From NCBI GenBank assembly GCA_938045195.1, contig CALINC010000073.1, positions 1 through 9,776 of the forward strand: DNA of 9,776 nucleotides. Reading direction: 5' to 3'. The notes beneath the pieces are model-generated. The model did not search any database, was not told where the DNA came from, and saw only the letters and a program-made list of their open reading frames with translations. Below, in pieces: positions 1 to 6,073 of this stretch. A program made the translations under genes and the position numbers. Numbering within the stretch: position 1 is the stretch's first letter; each line of letters begins with the position of its first letter. Source of the stretch: an uncultured Treponema sp. (GTDB taxonomy: Bacteria > Spirochaetota > Spirochaetia > Treponematales > Treponemataceae).

Positions 1-14
1 AATTCAAGTTTCAC
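1..14 (-). CDS. 5' end of an unidentified leftward gene (partial)
   Basis: Only the first four codons and part of a fifth are inside the window. Read on the minus strand, an AGGAGG ribosome binding site (21-26) is followed after 6 nt by GTG AAA CTT GAA (start codon 12-14), giving M-K-L-E. A strong promoter lies upstream at 64-92, so the start is credible. Too little protein is present to name the product. Confidence 0.45.
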
Positions 15-63
15 TTTTGACCTCCTATTATTTTTAGTCAATAGATTGATTACTTCGGTTTCT

Positions 64-92
64 ATTATAACAGGAAATTAAAATATAGTCAA
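64..92 (-). promoter_or_regulatory. Sigma-70 type promoter for the leftward edge gene
   Basis: On the minus strand, TTGACT (87-92) and a perfect TATAAT (64-69) are separated by 17 nt. It points at the GTG start at 12-14. The predicted 5' leader is about 40 nt. Confidence 0.65.
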
Positions 93-232
93 TGAATAAA
101 AAAAAAGTAAATAAGTTTTTATAGAGGAATTTAACCGGATTTATTTTAAATTGCAACTTTTTTGAGTTTATTCGGTCTAAATACACAGAAATGTTTAAAT
201 TAAAAGCCTAAAATAATGCCGCTTAATTTAGA

Positions 233-256
233 CGGCGGATTCCGGCAGGAATGCCG
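233..256 (+). other. Small inverted repeat upstream of the hemolysin III gene
   Basis: CGGC-ATTCC pairs with GGAAT-GCCG around a GGCA loop, with a two-base GG bulge in the left arm. It lies 24 nt before the start codon at 280, so in an mRNA it would be a leader hairpin close to the ribosome binding region. No T-run follows, so it is not an ordinary terminator. Role unknown. No convincing promoter was seen in 93-279. Confidence 0.35.
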
Positions 257-279
257 ATAGGTATAACTTTGAAGTAAAA

Positions 280-939
280 ATGGAAAAAGAAAAACAAGTA
301 CTAAAAAGAAGATATTCGCTTGGAGAGGAAATAGCAAATGCAATAACCCATGGGATAGGAGCAGGGCTTTCCATTGCGGCTTTGGTACTTTTAACGATAC
401 GGGCAGCAAAATATGCCCCCTCCGACTTACGGGCATCCTATATTGTGGGATATATAATTTTCGGTTCATCTTTGATTATTCTATATCTATTTTCTACTTT
501 ATATCACGCGCTTCCTTTAAAAGCAAAAAAAGTTTTCGGTATATTTGATCATTGTTCAATATATGTACTCATTGCAGGAACGTATACCGCATATTGTCTT
601 ACCGTCTTGCATGGAGCTGTCGGCTGGACTATCTTCGGTATAATTTGGGGGCTAGCGGTTTTAGGCATTGTTTTATACTCAATTTTCGGAAGTAAGGTGC
701 GCATTCTTTCCGTCATAACATATATTCCGATGGGCTGGCTTATAATATTTGCGGCGCGTCCGCTAAAAGCACACCTTTCCAATTTAAGCTTTAAATTCTT
801 AATTTTAGGCGGTATTATTTATACTGTAGGCTGTATATTTTATGCAATGAAAAAGATTAAATGGACGCACGGGATATGGCATTTATTTGTTATGGGCGGA
901 AGTATAATGCACTTCTTTTCATTATATTTTAGTCTGTAA
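280..939 (+). CDS. Hemolysin III / PAQR (YqfA/TrhA) family membrane protein
   Basis: The 219-residue protein has the usual length and layout of the bacterial hemolysin III family: a short charged N-terminus, then about seven hydrophobic segments. Family landmarks are ITHGIGA (22-28), S72-LY-H76, the FDH pair D90/H91 in the third hydrophobic region, and H197-x3-H201 near the C-terminus with a further H211. In PAQR-type proteins the Ser/His, Asp and HxxxH residues form a zinc site in the membrane; here all are present, so the protein looks intact. Annotated functions range from pore formation to membrane-lipid homeostasis, and the sequence does not decide between them. The ribosome binding site is weak (GAAG 6 nt before ATG), but no other start fits the conserved N-terminus. 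It converges with the tRNA gene and shows no clear terminator of its own. Confidence 0.9.
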   Translation: MEKEKQVLKRRYSLGEEIANAITHGIGAGLSIAALVLLTIRAAKYAPSDLRASYIVGYIIFGSSLIILYLFSTLYHALPLKAKKVFGIFDHCSIYVLIAGTYTAYCLTVLHGAVGWTIFGIIWGLAVLGIVLYSIFGSKVRILSVITYIPMGWLIIFAARPLKAHLSNLSFKFLILGGIIYTVGCIFYAMKKIKWTHGIWHLFVMGGSIMHFFSLYFSL

Positions 940-969
940 CTATTGCTTTGTTTTCCAAATATAAAAAAA

Positions 970-1043
<74 letters not shown>

Positions 1044-1056
1044 TAAAAGAGATTGT

Positions 1057-1085
1057 ATTATATCAAAAAGAATACAACGTGTCAA
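1057..1085 (-). promoter_or_regulatory. Consensus promoter of the tRNA-Ile gene
   Basis: On the minus strand TTGACA (1080-1085), a 17-nt spacer and TATAAT (1057-1062) match the sigma-70 consensus at every base. The predicted start is a few bases before the tRNA 5' end at 1043, as expected for a single stable-RNA gene. Confidence 0.85.
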
Positions 1086-1099
1086 CAGTTTTTAAAATA

Positions 1100-1151
1100 A
1101 AAAATCTGTAGTTGTAATTTAAAATTTAATACATTAAAACTACAGATTTTT
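1100..1151 (-). terminator. Rho-independent terminator behind the P83/100 gene
   Basis: A perfect 14-bp inverted repeat (1100-1113 with 1138-1151) encloses a 24-nt AT-rich loop. The outer arm ends in A5 on one side and T5 on the other, so either strand yields a U-tract. It lies 22 nt past the P83/100 stop codon and upstream of the tRNA promoter, so it would insulate the two minus-strand units. Confidence 0.75.
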
Positions 1152-1172
1152 AAAATATTATTTCCTGAAATC

Positions 1173-2795
1173 TTAATTTGTATCGTCTGATACAACAATA
1201 TTAGTTAAATCGGTAAGTTTAAGCAAACGGATTGCTTTATTACTATCTTGAATCAACAATCCCTGTTCACCGATTGTAACGGGAGTATACGGTAATACCT
1301 GCACGGCAGATTTTGCTTGAAGTTCCAATTTATCATTATATCTTCCTAGGAAATATCTTCCGTCATTATCTATAACGGCATAATAATCGGTTCCGTTTTT
1401 TATCAAAACACTGTCGGCAGCGATATTTTCTTCACTTTGTTTGACTATTTCAAGCGATTTCGCGTCAATTAAAACCAAAGCGATAATCCCGTTCCCCGAA
1501 TCCGAGCCGGCAATAGCAAGCAAATTACTGCCGACGGCATAAAGGCTCCTGCCGCGGATAGTTGCGATACTTGATGTCCTAAGTTCATTTTCGGTTTTTA
1601 AATCCAAGAGAACAAGCTCGGAAAGCATTTTGGCTTCATCAACAACTTTTAAACCATAACCCGGAATTGCGGACGCTATGGCAGCATCCCCCTCAGCCTT
1701 CTTTTCGGCTTTCTTTTCTTCAACTATTTTTTGCGTATCGGAAGCAATGTCTTTTCTATCTTGCTGCGCCTCTTCGGCTTTTTTCTCAGACATCTCTTGT
1801 TCTTTGTCGGCTTCCGCTTTGGCTTTATCGGCTTCTTCTTGTTCTTTATCGGCTTCCGCTTTAGCTTTATCGGCTTCTTCCTGCTTTTGTTCTGCCGCTT
1901 CTTTATCTTTTACATCACCCGTTTTTTCAGCTTTATTTTTTGCACTATCAGCTTCTTTCTGTTTTTCGGATGCTTCTTTTTGTTTTTCGTCAGTCTTTTT
2001 TTGTTGAGCAGCAGCCTCTTGTTGTTTTTTGTCAGCTTCTTTTTGTTTTTTGCCGGCATCTTCTTTCATTTCTTCGGAACGTTTTGCAGCCGCATCGCTT
2101 TCGCGTTCTTTTAAATCGACCATATCTTTTCTTGCAGCAATTTCTTTATCATCGCTTTCACGCATTTTTTCTACAACTTTTTTATCTGAAATTGAAGACG
2201 TGTCTACTGAGCTGAGTGTTCCGGCATACTTTGAATCGCTGAGCGGAATTACAAGTTGAGTTTGCCCTGCCCATTGGTCATATCTAAGAGCAATACCCGC
2301 TTTTTCGGCAGTCAAATTGCTGACAACAATTTGTTTGTATTTACCCTTAAAAAATTGCATATTGCCCCTATAAACAGCATTATAAACCGTAACAAAGTGA
2401 GCAATGGTTGCGGCATCTTTTTGCGAATAGCCGTAAGCAGCGGAAAGATACCCTGCAATTATTAAACGCAAGTTATTAATATGGTCTACGCCGGCATTTT
2501 TGCCTACGATAAAAATATCAGCGTCAAAACCCTCTGTTGTTTTCAAATCAACACAATGAATAACTGCATATTTATTCATATCACCCGCTCTGCCTTGCTT
2601 TGCAGCGGCACCGAGAACCGTACCTATTCCGCGTATGGTTTCTATGCTGTCTATAGAATCGTGTTCTCCGGTATAGTTGATAAATTCTATAATCTGATTT
2701 TGTACCGTATTGATTTCGGGTTTATCTACTTCTATTGCGGTAATAGAAACGGCTACACTTGTTAAACATAAACAAAAAAATAAAAGCTTTTTCAT
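1173..2795 (-). CDS. P83/100-family spirochete antigen, exported coiled-coil protein
   Basis: This 540-residue protein resembles the Borrelia P83/100 (P93) family, also found in Treponema. It has a hydrophobic signal peptide (about 1-21, likely cleaved after SITA), an N-terminal globular domain (about 22-200) with the GIGTVLGAAAKQG segment near 57-69, a long Lys/Glu/Ala/Gln-rich coiled coil (about 210-368), and a C-terminal domain (about 375-540) with repeated short beta-strand-like motifs (LVLLDLKT, ALVLIDAKSLEIV). No lipobox is evident, so it is probably periplasmic or surface associated rather than lipidated; the molecular role is unknown. ATG at 2795 is preferred: a GGAGG site (2805-2809) lies 9 nt upstream. 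A TTG directly before it (2796-2798) could be an alternative start. A terminator follows at 1100-1151, so the gene appears monocistronic. Confidence 0.88.
   Translation of the reverse strand: MKKLLFFCLCLTSVAVSITAIEVDKPEINTVQNQIIEFINYTGEHDSIDSIETIRGIGTVLGAAAKQGRAGDMNKYAVIHCVDLKTTEGFDADIFIVGKNAGVDHINNLRLIIAGYLSAAYGYSQKDAATIAHFVTVYNAVYRGNMQFFKGKYKQIVVSNLTAEKAGIALRYDQWAGQTQLVIPLSDSKYAGTLSSVDTSSISDKKVVEKMRESDDKEIAARKDMVDLKERESDAAAKRSEEMKEDAGKKQKEADKKQQEAAAQQKKTDEKQKEASEKQKEADSAKNKAEKTGDVKDKEAAEQKQEEADKAKAEADKEQEEADKAKAEADKEQEMSEKKAEEAQQDRKDIASDTQKIVEEKKAEKKAEGDAAIASAIPGYGLKVVDEAKMLSELVLLDLKTENELRTSSIATIRGRSLYAVGSNLLAIAGSDSGNGIIALVLIDAKSLEIVKQSEENIAADSVLIKNGTDYYAVIDNDGRYFLGRYNDKLELQAKSAVQVLPYTPVTIGEQGLLIQDSNKAIRLLKLTDLTNIVVSDDTN
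1800..1883 (-). repeat. Two tandem 42-bp units encoding a 14-residue coiled-coil repeat
   Basis: Within the P83/100 coiled coil, the peptide QEEADKAKAEADKE occurs twice head to tail, flanked by more degenerate KQ-E-A-D motifs on both sides. The DNA units are nearly identical and differ at a few silent positions. Fourteen residues equal two heptads, so copy-number change would lengthen or shorten the rod without breaking its register. Confidence 0.8.
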
Positions 2796-2809
2796 CAATT
2801 TAATCCTCC

Positions 2810-3271
2810 GATATTTTCTATTCTACTATATTTTTTACATTTTGTCTTGCATTCTTAAAAAAAAAATTTAAAAAAGTATATTTTATAAATTGAATAACAT
2901 AGTAAAGATATGCCGAATTAGATAATATGATAATGCAATACTTTTACAATCCGGCGTATTGGAATACTGCCGTACCGTTTGTATATGTTGCTTTAGTCTT
3001 TTTATAACAATAAGCAGTCAAAAAACCGCATAGTAGAGTATAGTCATAACTATACCCTCATACTCATACGCTTTTTTGTCTTTAAAAGCATATCATCTTG
3101 TCAGGAATCTTTAAAAAAACTAACAAGGTTTTTTAAAGATTCCCTAATGCTTATGTACTTAGCCCTTGTCGTTTGCTACAGTCGTTTATAGGGTACGCTT
3201 GTTGATATGTCAAGTGTGCCTTGTCATTACTTTTTAGATTAATGTATGCAGTATGTCAGGACTTCAACGCA
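2810..3271. other. AT-rich intergenic stretch with inverted repeats, no gene seen
   Basis: No plausible coding sequence was found between the P83/100 and nrdB promoter regions. Two inverted repeats stand out: a 7-bp GTATAGT/ACTATAC at 3038-3055, and a 15-bp perfect stem at 3104-3143 (listed separately). GTCGTTT occurs twice (3169-3191). No confident promoter for the P83/100 gene was found; TATAGT near 2830 on the minus strand lacks a good -35 partner. Confidence 0.4.
3104..3143 (+). other. 15-bp perfect inverted repeat, terminator-like
   Basis: Positions 3104-3118 (GGAATCTTTAAAAAA) pair perfectly with 3129-3143 around a 10-nt loop. The stem is AT-rich with a GG cap at its base, and no T-run follows on either side. 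It could be a weak bidirectional terminator, the core of a small transposable-element remnant, or a regulatory palindrome. It lies about 160 bp before the nrdB start region. Confidence 0.45.
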
Positions 3272-3300
3272 TTGAAAAAAATGCTTTTTCGTGATAATAT
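3272..3300 (+). promoter_or_regulatory. Promoter of the nrdB fragment
   Basis: TTGAAA (3272-3277), a 17-nt spacer and TAATAT (3295-3300) match a sigma-70 promoter well. Transcription would begin near 3307, just before the leader hairpin at 3317, giving a leader of about 63 nt. No NrdR-box pair was recognised around it. Confidence 0.55.
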
Positions 3301-3316
3301 TGCAGTTGGTAGATTT

Positions 3317-3365
3317 AGGTAACCTCTAAACATTTCAGTTTTTAGAGGTTACCTTTATAGAGGTT
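3317..3365 (+). promoter_or_regulatory. nrdB leader hairpin with a duplicated ribosome-binding sequence
   Basis: A perfect 14-bp inverted repeat (3317-3330 with 3341-3354, 10-nt loop) fills most of the leader. Its right arm contains TAGAGGTT, and the same eight bases recur at 3358-3365 as the actual Shine-Dalgarno region 5 nt before the ATG. The left arm (AACCTCTA, 3321-3328) can therefore pair with the first copy, leaving the start site free, or with the second, hiding it. The sequence shows both pairings; regulation is inference. The 14-bp pairing is much stronger than the 8-bp one, so the open form would dominate unless something disrupts it. Confidence 0.5.
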
Positions 3366-3369
3366 CTTT

Positions 3370-3855
3370 ATGATACATGAAAATACGGTTTTGCCCCGTA
3401 AGGCTTTGTTTAATGAAAACGGCGACATTGAAACCCACAAGCGTAAAATGATAGGCGGTAATACAACAAACCTAAATGATTTTAATAATATGAAATACGC
3501 TTGGGCAAGCGATTGGTATCGGCAAGCGATGAATAATTTTTGGATACCGGAAGAAATAAATATGAATACCGATGTTCAAGATTATAGAAAATTATCCGTA
3601 CCGGAAAAAACGGCTTACGATAAAATTCTTTCTTTCTTAATTTTTTTGGATAGTATTCAAACGGCGAATCTTCCAAATGTAGGGCAATATGTAAACAGTT
3701 CGACACAAATGGTGCCTCGCTGTTTAGCTAGCGAGTTTGCCTCATCGGCAAACGTCGTATTATTGTATGCAGTTTTGCTGCTGCAAAACTGCTTGAAAAA
3801 ATATTTTTCGGAAACTAATGTTTCCTGCAAAATATTTTTATGGGAGAAGAGCTAA
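3370..3855 (+). pseudogene. nrdB: Truncated class I ribonucleotide reductase small subunit (NrdB/R2)
   Basis: Residues 1-108 read as the N-terminal third of a class I R2 protein: KALFNENGD (11-19), FWIPEEINM (57-65), and the helix with FLDSIQTANLPN (92-103). D94 corresponds to the first metal ligand. R2 proteins normally have about 320-380 residues; the following helix with the Glu, ExxH and radical-site Tyr/Phe residues is absent. After codon 108 the frame runs into the repeat array at 3692, which adds 53 unrelated residues up to a TAA at 3853-3855. The product cannot build the dimetal centre, so it is called a pseudogene. Its promoter and ribosome binding site look intact, so it may still be expressed. 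No nrdA neighbours it. Either a complete copy exists elsewhere, another reductase class is used, or the sequence is rearranged or misassembled here. Confidence 0.8.
3692..3852 (+). repeat. Repeat unit 1
   Basis: H1 3692-3698/3720-3726, H2 3735-3741/3747-3753, H3 3769-3778/3783-3792 (10-bp stem GCAGTTTTGC with a TGCT loop, different in sequence from units 2 and 3), H4 3797-3839. Its first base follows the first base of codon 108 of nrdB. Confidence 0.85.
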
Positions 3856-4015
3856 ACAGTTCGGCACAAATACTGCCTCGCTGTTTAGCTAGCGAGTTTG
3901 CCTTGCGGCAAACGTCGTGTGTTATATGTGCTTTTTCACTTCGTTGCAAAAGCACTGAAAAAATATTTTTCGGAAACTAATGTTTCCTGCAAAATATTTT
4001 TATAGGGAGAAGAGC
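3853..4015 (+). repeat. Repeat unit 2
   Basis: H1 here extends across the junction to a perfect 10-bp stem (AGCTAAACAG 3850-3859 with 3881-3890). H2 3896-3902/3907-3913, H3 GTGCTTTT 3928-3935 with AAAAGCAC 3948-3955, H4 3958-4001. Confidence 0.85.
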
Positions 4016-4166
4016 TAAACAGTTCGGCAGAAATTCAGCCTCACTGTTTATCCGGCGAGTTTGCCTTATCGGCAAATATCGTGTATTATATGTGCTTTTT
4101 CACTTCGTTGCAAAAGCATTGAAAAAATATTTTTCGGAAACTAATGTTTCCTGCAAAATATTTTTA
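4016..4166 (+). repeat. Repeat unit 3, next to the aldolase-kinase gene
   Basis: H1 4016-4022/4044-4050, H2 4059-4065/4071-4077, H3 4092-4099/4112-4119, H4 4122-4165. In H2 and H3 the closing base pair is G-U instead of G-C, so the plus-strand RNA can still pair. The tail is replaced by TTAGAGGAGCG, the ribosome binding region of the next gene. Confidence 0.85.
4061..4089 (+). promoter_or_regulatory. Possible promoter inside repeat unit 3
   Basis: TTGCCT (4061-4066), 17 nt and TATTAT (4084-4089) form a plausible promoter overlapping hairpin H2. Transcription would start near 4096 inside H3, giving an 85-nt leader containing H4 before the ATG at 4181. Unit 2 has 16 nt between TTGCCT and a poorer TGTTAT; unit 1 has 15 nt to TATTAT. 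No other promoter was found for the downstream gene. Confidence 0.35.
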
Positions 4167-4180
4167 TTAGAGGAGCGTTT

Positions 4181-5989
4181 ATGAATAAGATTTTTAAGCA
4201 AATTGAAAAACTCGGAATTGTTCCGGTCATTGTTTTAGAAAATGAAAAAGACGCTGTACCGTTGGGCAAGGCTCTTCTTGCGGCAGGACTCAATTGCGTT
4301 GAAATTACGTTTAGAACCGAAGCTGCGGAAAAAGCAATTTCTGTTCTTTCAAAAAAAATCCCGGAATTGCTTGTCGGGGCAGGAACTGTTTTGTCGGAAG
4401 TGCAGGTTGAAAAAGCCGTTGCCGCAGGGGCGCAGTTTATTGTAAGTCCGGGTCTTAATCCTAAAGTTGTTGCGCATTGTATAAACCATAAAATTCCCAT
4501 TATTCCGGGCATTTCGACGGCAAGCGGAATTGAGGAAGCTGTTTCTTTCGGCTTGGAACTCGTTAAATTCTTTCCCGCTGAAGCTGCCGGCGGAATTAAA
4601 TATATAAAAGCACTTTCGGCACCATACAGTACCATGCGGTTTATGCCCACCGGCGGGATTACTGCAGAAAACATTATGGAATATGCTGCATTTCCTAAAG
4701 TGCTTGCGTGCGGCGGAAGCTGGATGGCTTCAAAAGATTTAATTGCCTCCGGAAATTTTGCAAAGATAACCGAAGAAGCCAAACGCGCGTTAGCAATAGT
4801 AAAAGACGCAAGAACCCTTAAACCGAACACTTCTGCCTCAAGTGCGGGCAATTCCCAAAAAGGTAAAAATTCCGATAATGTAAAAAGTAAACTTTTAAAT
4901 TCTTTCAGTGAAAAAAAATCCGTATATTTGGGAGAAGATAAACAAAGACCGGAAAACGCTGCAATAAATAAAAAAGTTGTTACTGTAGGAGAAATAATGC
5001 TGCGTCTTTCGCCGGAGGGTGTAAACCGATTTGTGCAAGCCGAAAAATTGGAACTTGTTTTCGGCGGAGCGGAAGCCAATGTTGCGGTTTCTCTTGCTAA
5101 TTTCGGAGCGGCATCGGCATATATCACAAAACTTCCGTCTCACGAAATCGGACAAGCCGCATTAAATTCTTTGCGCAAATTCGGTGTTGATGTTTCGGGT
5201 GTTATACGCGGCGGCAGCCGAATGGGAATTTATTTTTTGGAAAAAGGTGCCTCGCAGCGGGCTTCAAAAGTTATTTATGACAGGGCAAACTCTGCGATAG
5301 CCGAAGCCCGTCCGGAAGAGTTTGACTGGAAACGGATTTTTCAAAATGCACAATGGTTTCACTTTACGGGAATTACTCCGGCATTAAGCGAAAATGCTGC
5401 GGCAATTTGTCTTGAAGCATGCAAGACGGCAAAATCGATGGGGCTTACGGTTTCGTGCGATTTAAATTACCGCAAAAAATTATGGACACCGGAGGAAGCC
5501 CGCCTGACGATGACGGAAATTTGCGAGTTTGTCGATGTGTGTATTTCCAACGAAGAAGATGCAGCGCAGGTATTCGGTATTACTTCAAAAAATAATGATA
5601 TAATTTCCGGCAAATTGAATGAAAAAGGTTATAAAGAAACAGCCGCAAAATTATGCAAAAAGTTCGGCTTTAAAAAAGTCGGAATAACTTTGCGGGAATC
5701 GGTTTCGGCAAGCGAGAATAATTGGTCGGCGATGCTTTATGAAAAAGGCAAGGTCTATTTCAGCAAAAAATACACTATGCAGGTAGTAGACCGATTGGGC
5801 GGCGGCGATAGTTTTGCGGCGGCTTTAATTTGCGCAGAACTAAACGGCTTTACCCCCCAAAAACAAATAGACTTTGCTTCCGCCGCTTCGTGTTTAAAAC
5901 ATTCCGTTATCGGCGATTTTAATCACGTTTCATTTGAAGAAGTTTTACGGCTTGCAGAGGGCGACGGTTCGGGAAGAGTACAAAGATGA
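4181..5989 (+). CDS. eda: Bifunctional KDPG aldolase / 2-keto-3-deoxygluconate kinase fusion
   Basis: Residues 1-207 form a class I KDPG/KHG aldolase: VEITFRT with E41 and R45, GAGT (66-69), VKFFPAE with the Schiff-base lysine K129, PTGGI (156-160) and CGGSWM (177-182). Residues 208-262 are a polar linker rich in Ser, Lys and Asn. Residues 263-602 are a PfkB-family sugar kinase: VGEIMLRLSPEG (269-280), FGGAEANVA (294-302), DLNYRKKLW (427-435), SNEED (456-460), and DRLGGGDSFAAA (537-548) with catalytic base D543. LKHSVIGDFNHVS (572-584) resembles KDG kinases. Together the halves would phosphorylate 2-keto-3-deoxygluconate and cleave KDPG to pyruvate and glyceraldehyde-3-phosphate. The two domains occur in the opposite order to the reactions. 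AGAGGAG lies 6 nt before the ATG. No U-tract terminator was seen after the stop. Other 2-keto sugars are possible substrates. Confidence 0.9.
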   Translation: MNKIFKQIEKLGIVPVIVLENEKDAVPLGKALLAAGLNCVEITFRTEAAEKAISVLSKKIPELLVGAGTVLSEVQVEKAVAAGAQFIVSPGLNPKVVAHCINHKIPIIPGISTASGIEEAVSFGLELVKFFPAEAAGGIKYIKALSAPYSTMRFMPTGGITAENIMEYAAFPKVLACGGSWMASKDLIASGNFAKITEEAKRALAIVKDARTLKPNTSASSAGNSQKGKNSDNVKSKLLNSFSEKKSVYLGEDKQRPENAAINKKVVTVGEIMLRLSPEGVNRFVQAEKLELVFGGAEANVAVSLANFGAASAYITKLPSHEIGQAALNSLRKFGVDVSGVIRGGSRMGIYFLEKGASQRASKVIYDRANSAIAEARPEEFDWKRIFQNAQWFHFTGITPALSENAAAICLEACKTAKSMGLTVSCDLNYRKKLWTPEEARLTMTEICEFVDVCISNEEDAAQVFGITSKNNDIISGKLNEKGYKETAAKLCKKFGFKKVGITLRESVSASENNWSAMLYEKGKVYFSKKYTMQVVDRLGGGDSFAAALICAELNGFTPQKQIDFASAASCLKHSVIGDFNHVSFEEVLRLAEGDGSGRVQR

Positions 5990-6038
5990 ACATCTTATTT
6001 GGAACCTTTTGACTATGTGCATTGTGTCAATAAAACCC

Positions 6039-6067
6039 TTGACATTATTTTGCTTTTATTTTATTAT
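6039..6067 (+). promoter_or_regulatory. Promoter of the pgi-engB-GNAT unit
   Basis: TTGACA (6039-6044), a 17-nt spacer and TATTAT (6062-6067) form a near-consensus sigma-70 promoter. The start would fall near 6074, giving a leader of about 160 nt to the pgi ATG at 6236. Confidence 0.7.
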
Positions 6068-6073
6068 TTATAT

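Larger units (their letters stand above)
3692..4166 (+). repeat. Array of three tandem ~162-bp hairpin-rich repeats
   Basis: Three head-to-tail units start at 3692, 3853 and 4016, so the first two are 161 and 163 bp long; the third stops shortly after its last hairpin, where the next gene's leader begins. Each unit has the same four inverted repeats in order: H1 TAAACAG/CTGTTTA; H2 GTTTGCC/GGCAAAC; H3 a variable 8-10 bp stem; H4 an AAAAATATTTT arm plus GGAAAC-TAAT-GTTTCC. A purine-rich tail (GGGAGAAGAGC) links units. H4 is identical in all copies and H3 differs. No single reading frame is conserved through all units, so a coding role is unlikely. The array separates truncated nrdB from the aldolase-kinase gene. 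I do not recognise the family by name. Confidence 0.9.

Noticed and set aside
1667..2259. Several plus-strand open frames of 65-127 codons opposite the P83/100 coiled coil
   Set aside because: They are antisense to a Lys/Glu/Ala-rich repeat region, which yields stop-free Ser/Phe/Leu-rich nonsense. No ribosome binding sites or recognisable domains were seen.
3840..3980. A 46-codon frame beginning ATGGGAGAAGAG across repeat units 1 and 2
   Set aside because: It lacks a ribosome binding site, overlaps the nrdB fragment's extension, and the same frame is not kept in unit 3.
3692..4166. CRISPR array
   Set aside because: The units are ~162 bp and similar along their whole length, with no short repeat plus unique spacer pattern, and no cas genes are nearby.
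4790..4975. A frameshift or split between the aldolase and kinase domains
   Set aside because: The frame is continuous through the linker, and no ribosome binding site with a start codon suits a separate kinase gene just before residue 263.
4141..5127. A 328-codon minus-strand open frame opposite the aldolase-kinase gene
   Set aside because: It mirrors the codon bias of a clearly real gene on the other strand, has no family resemblance, and no promoter or ribosome binding site.
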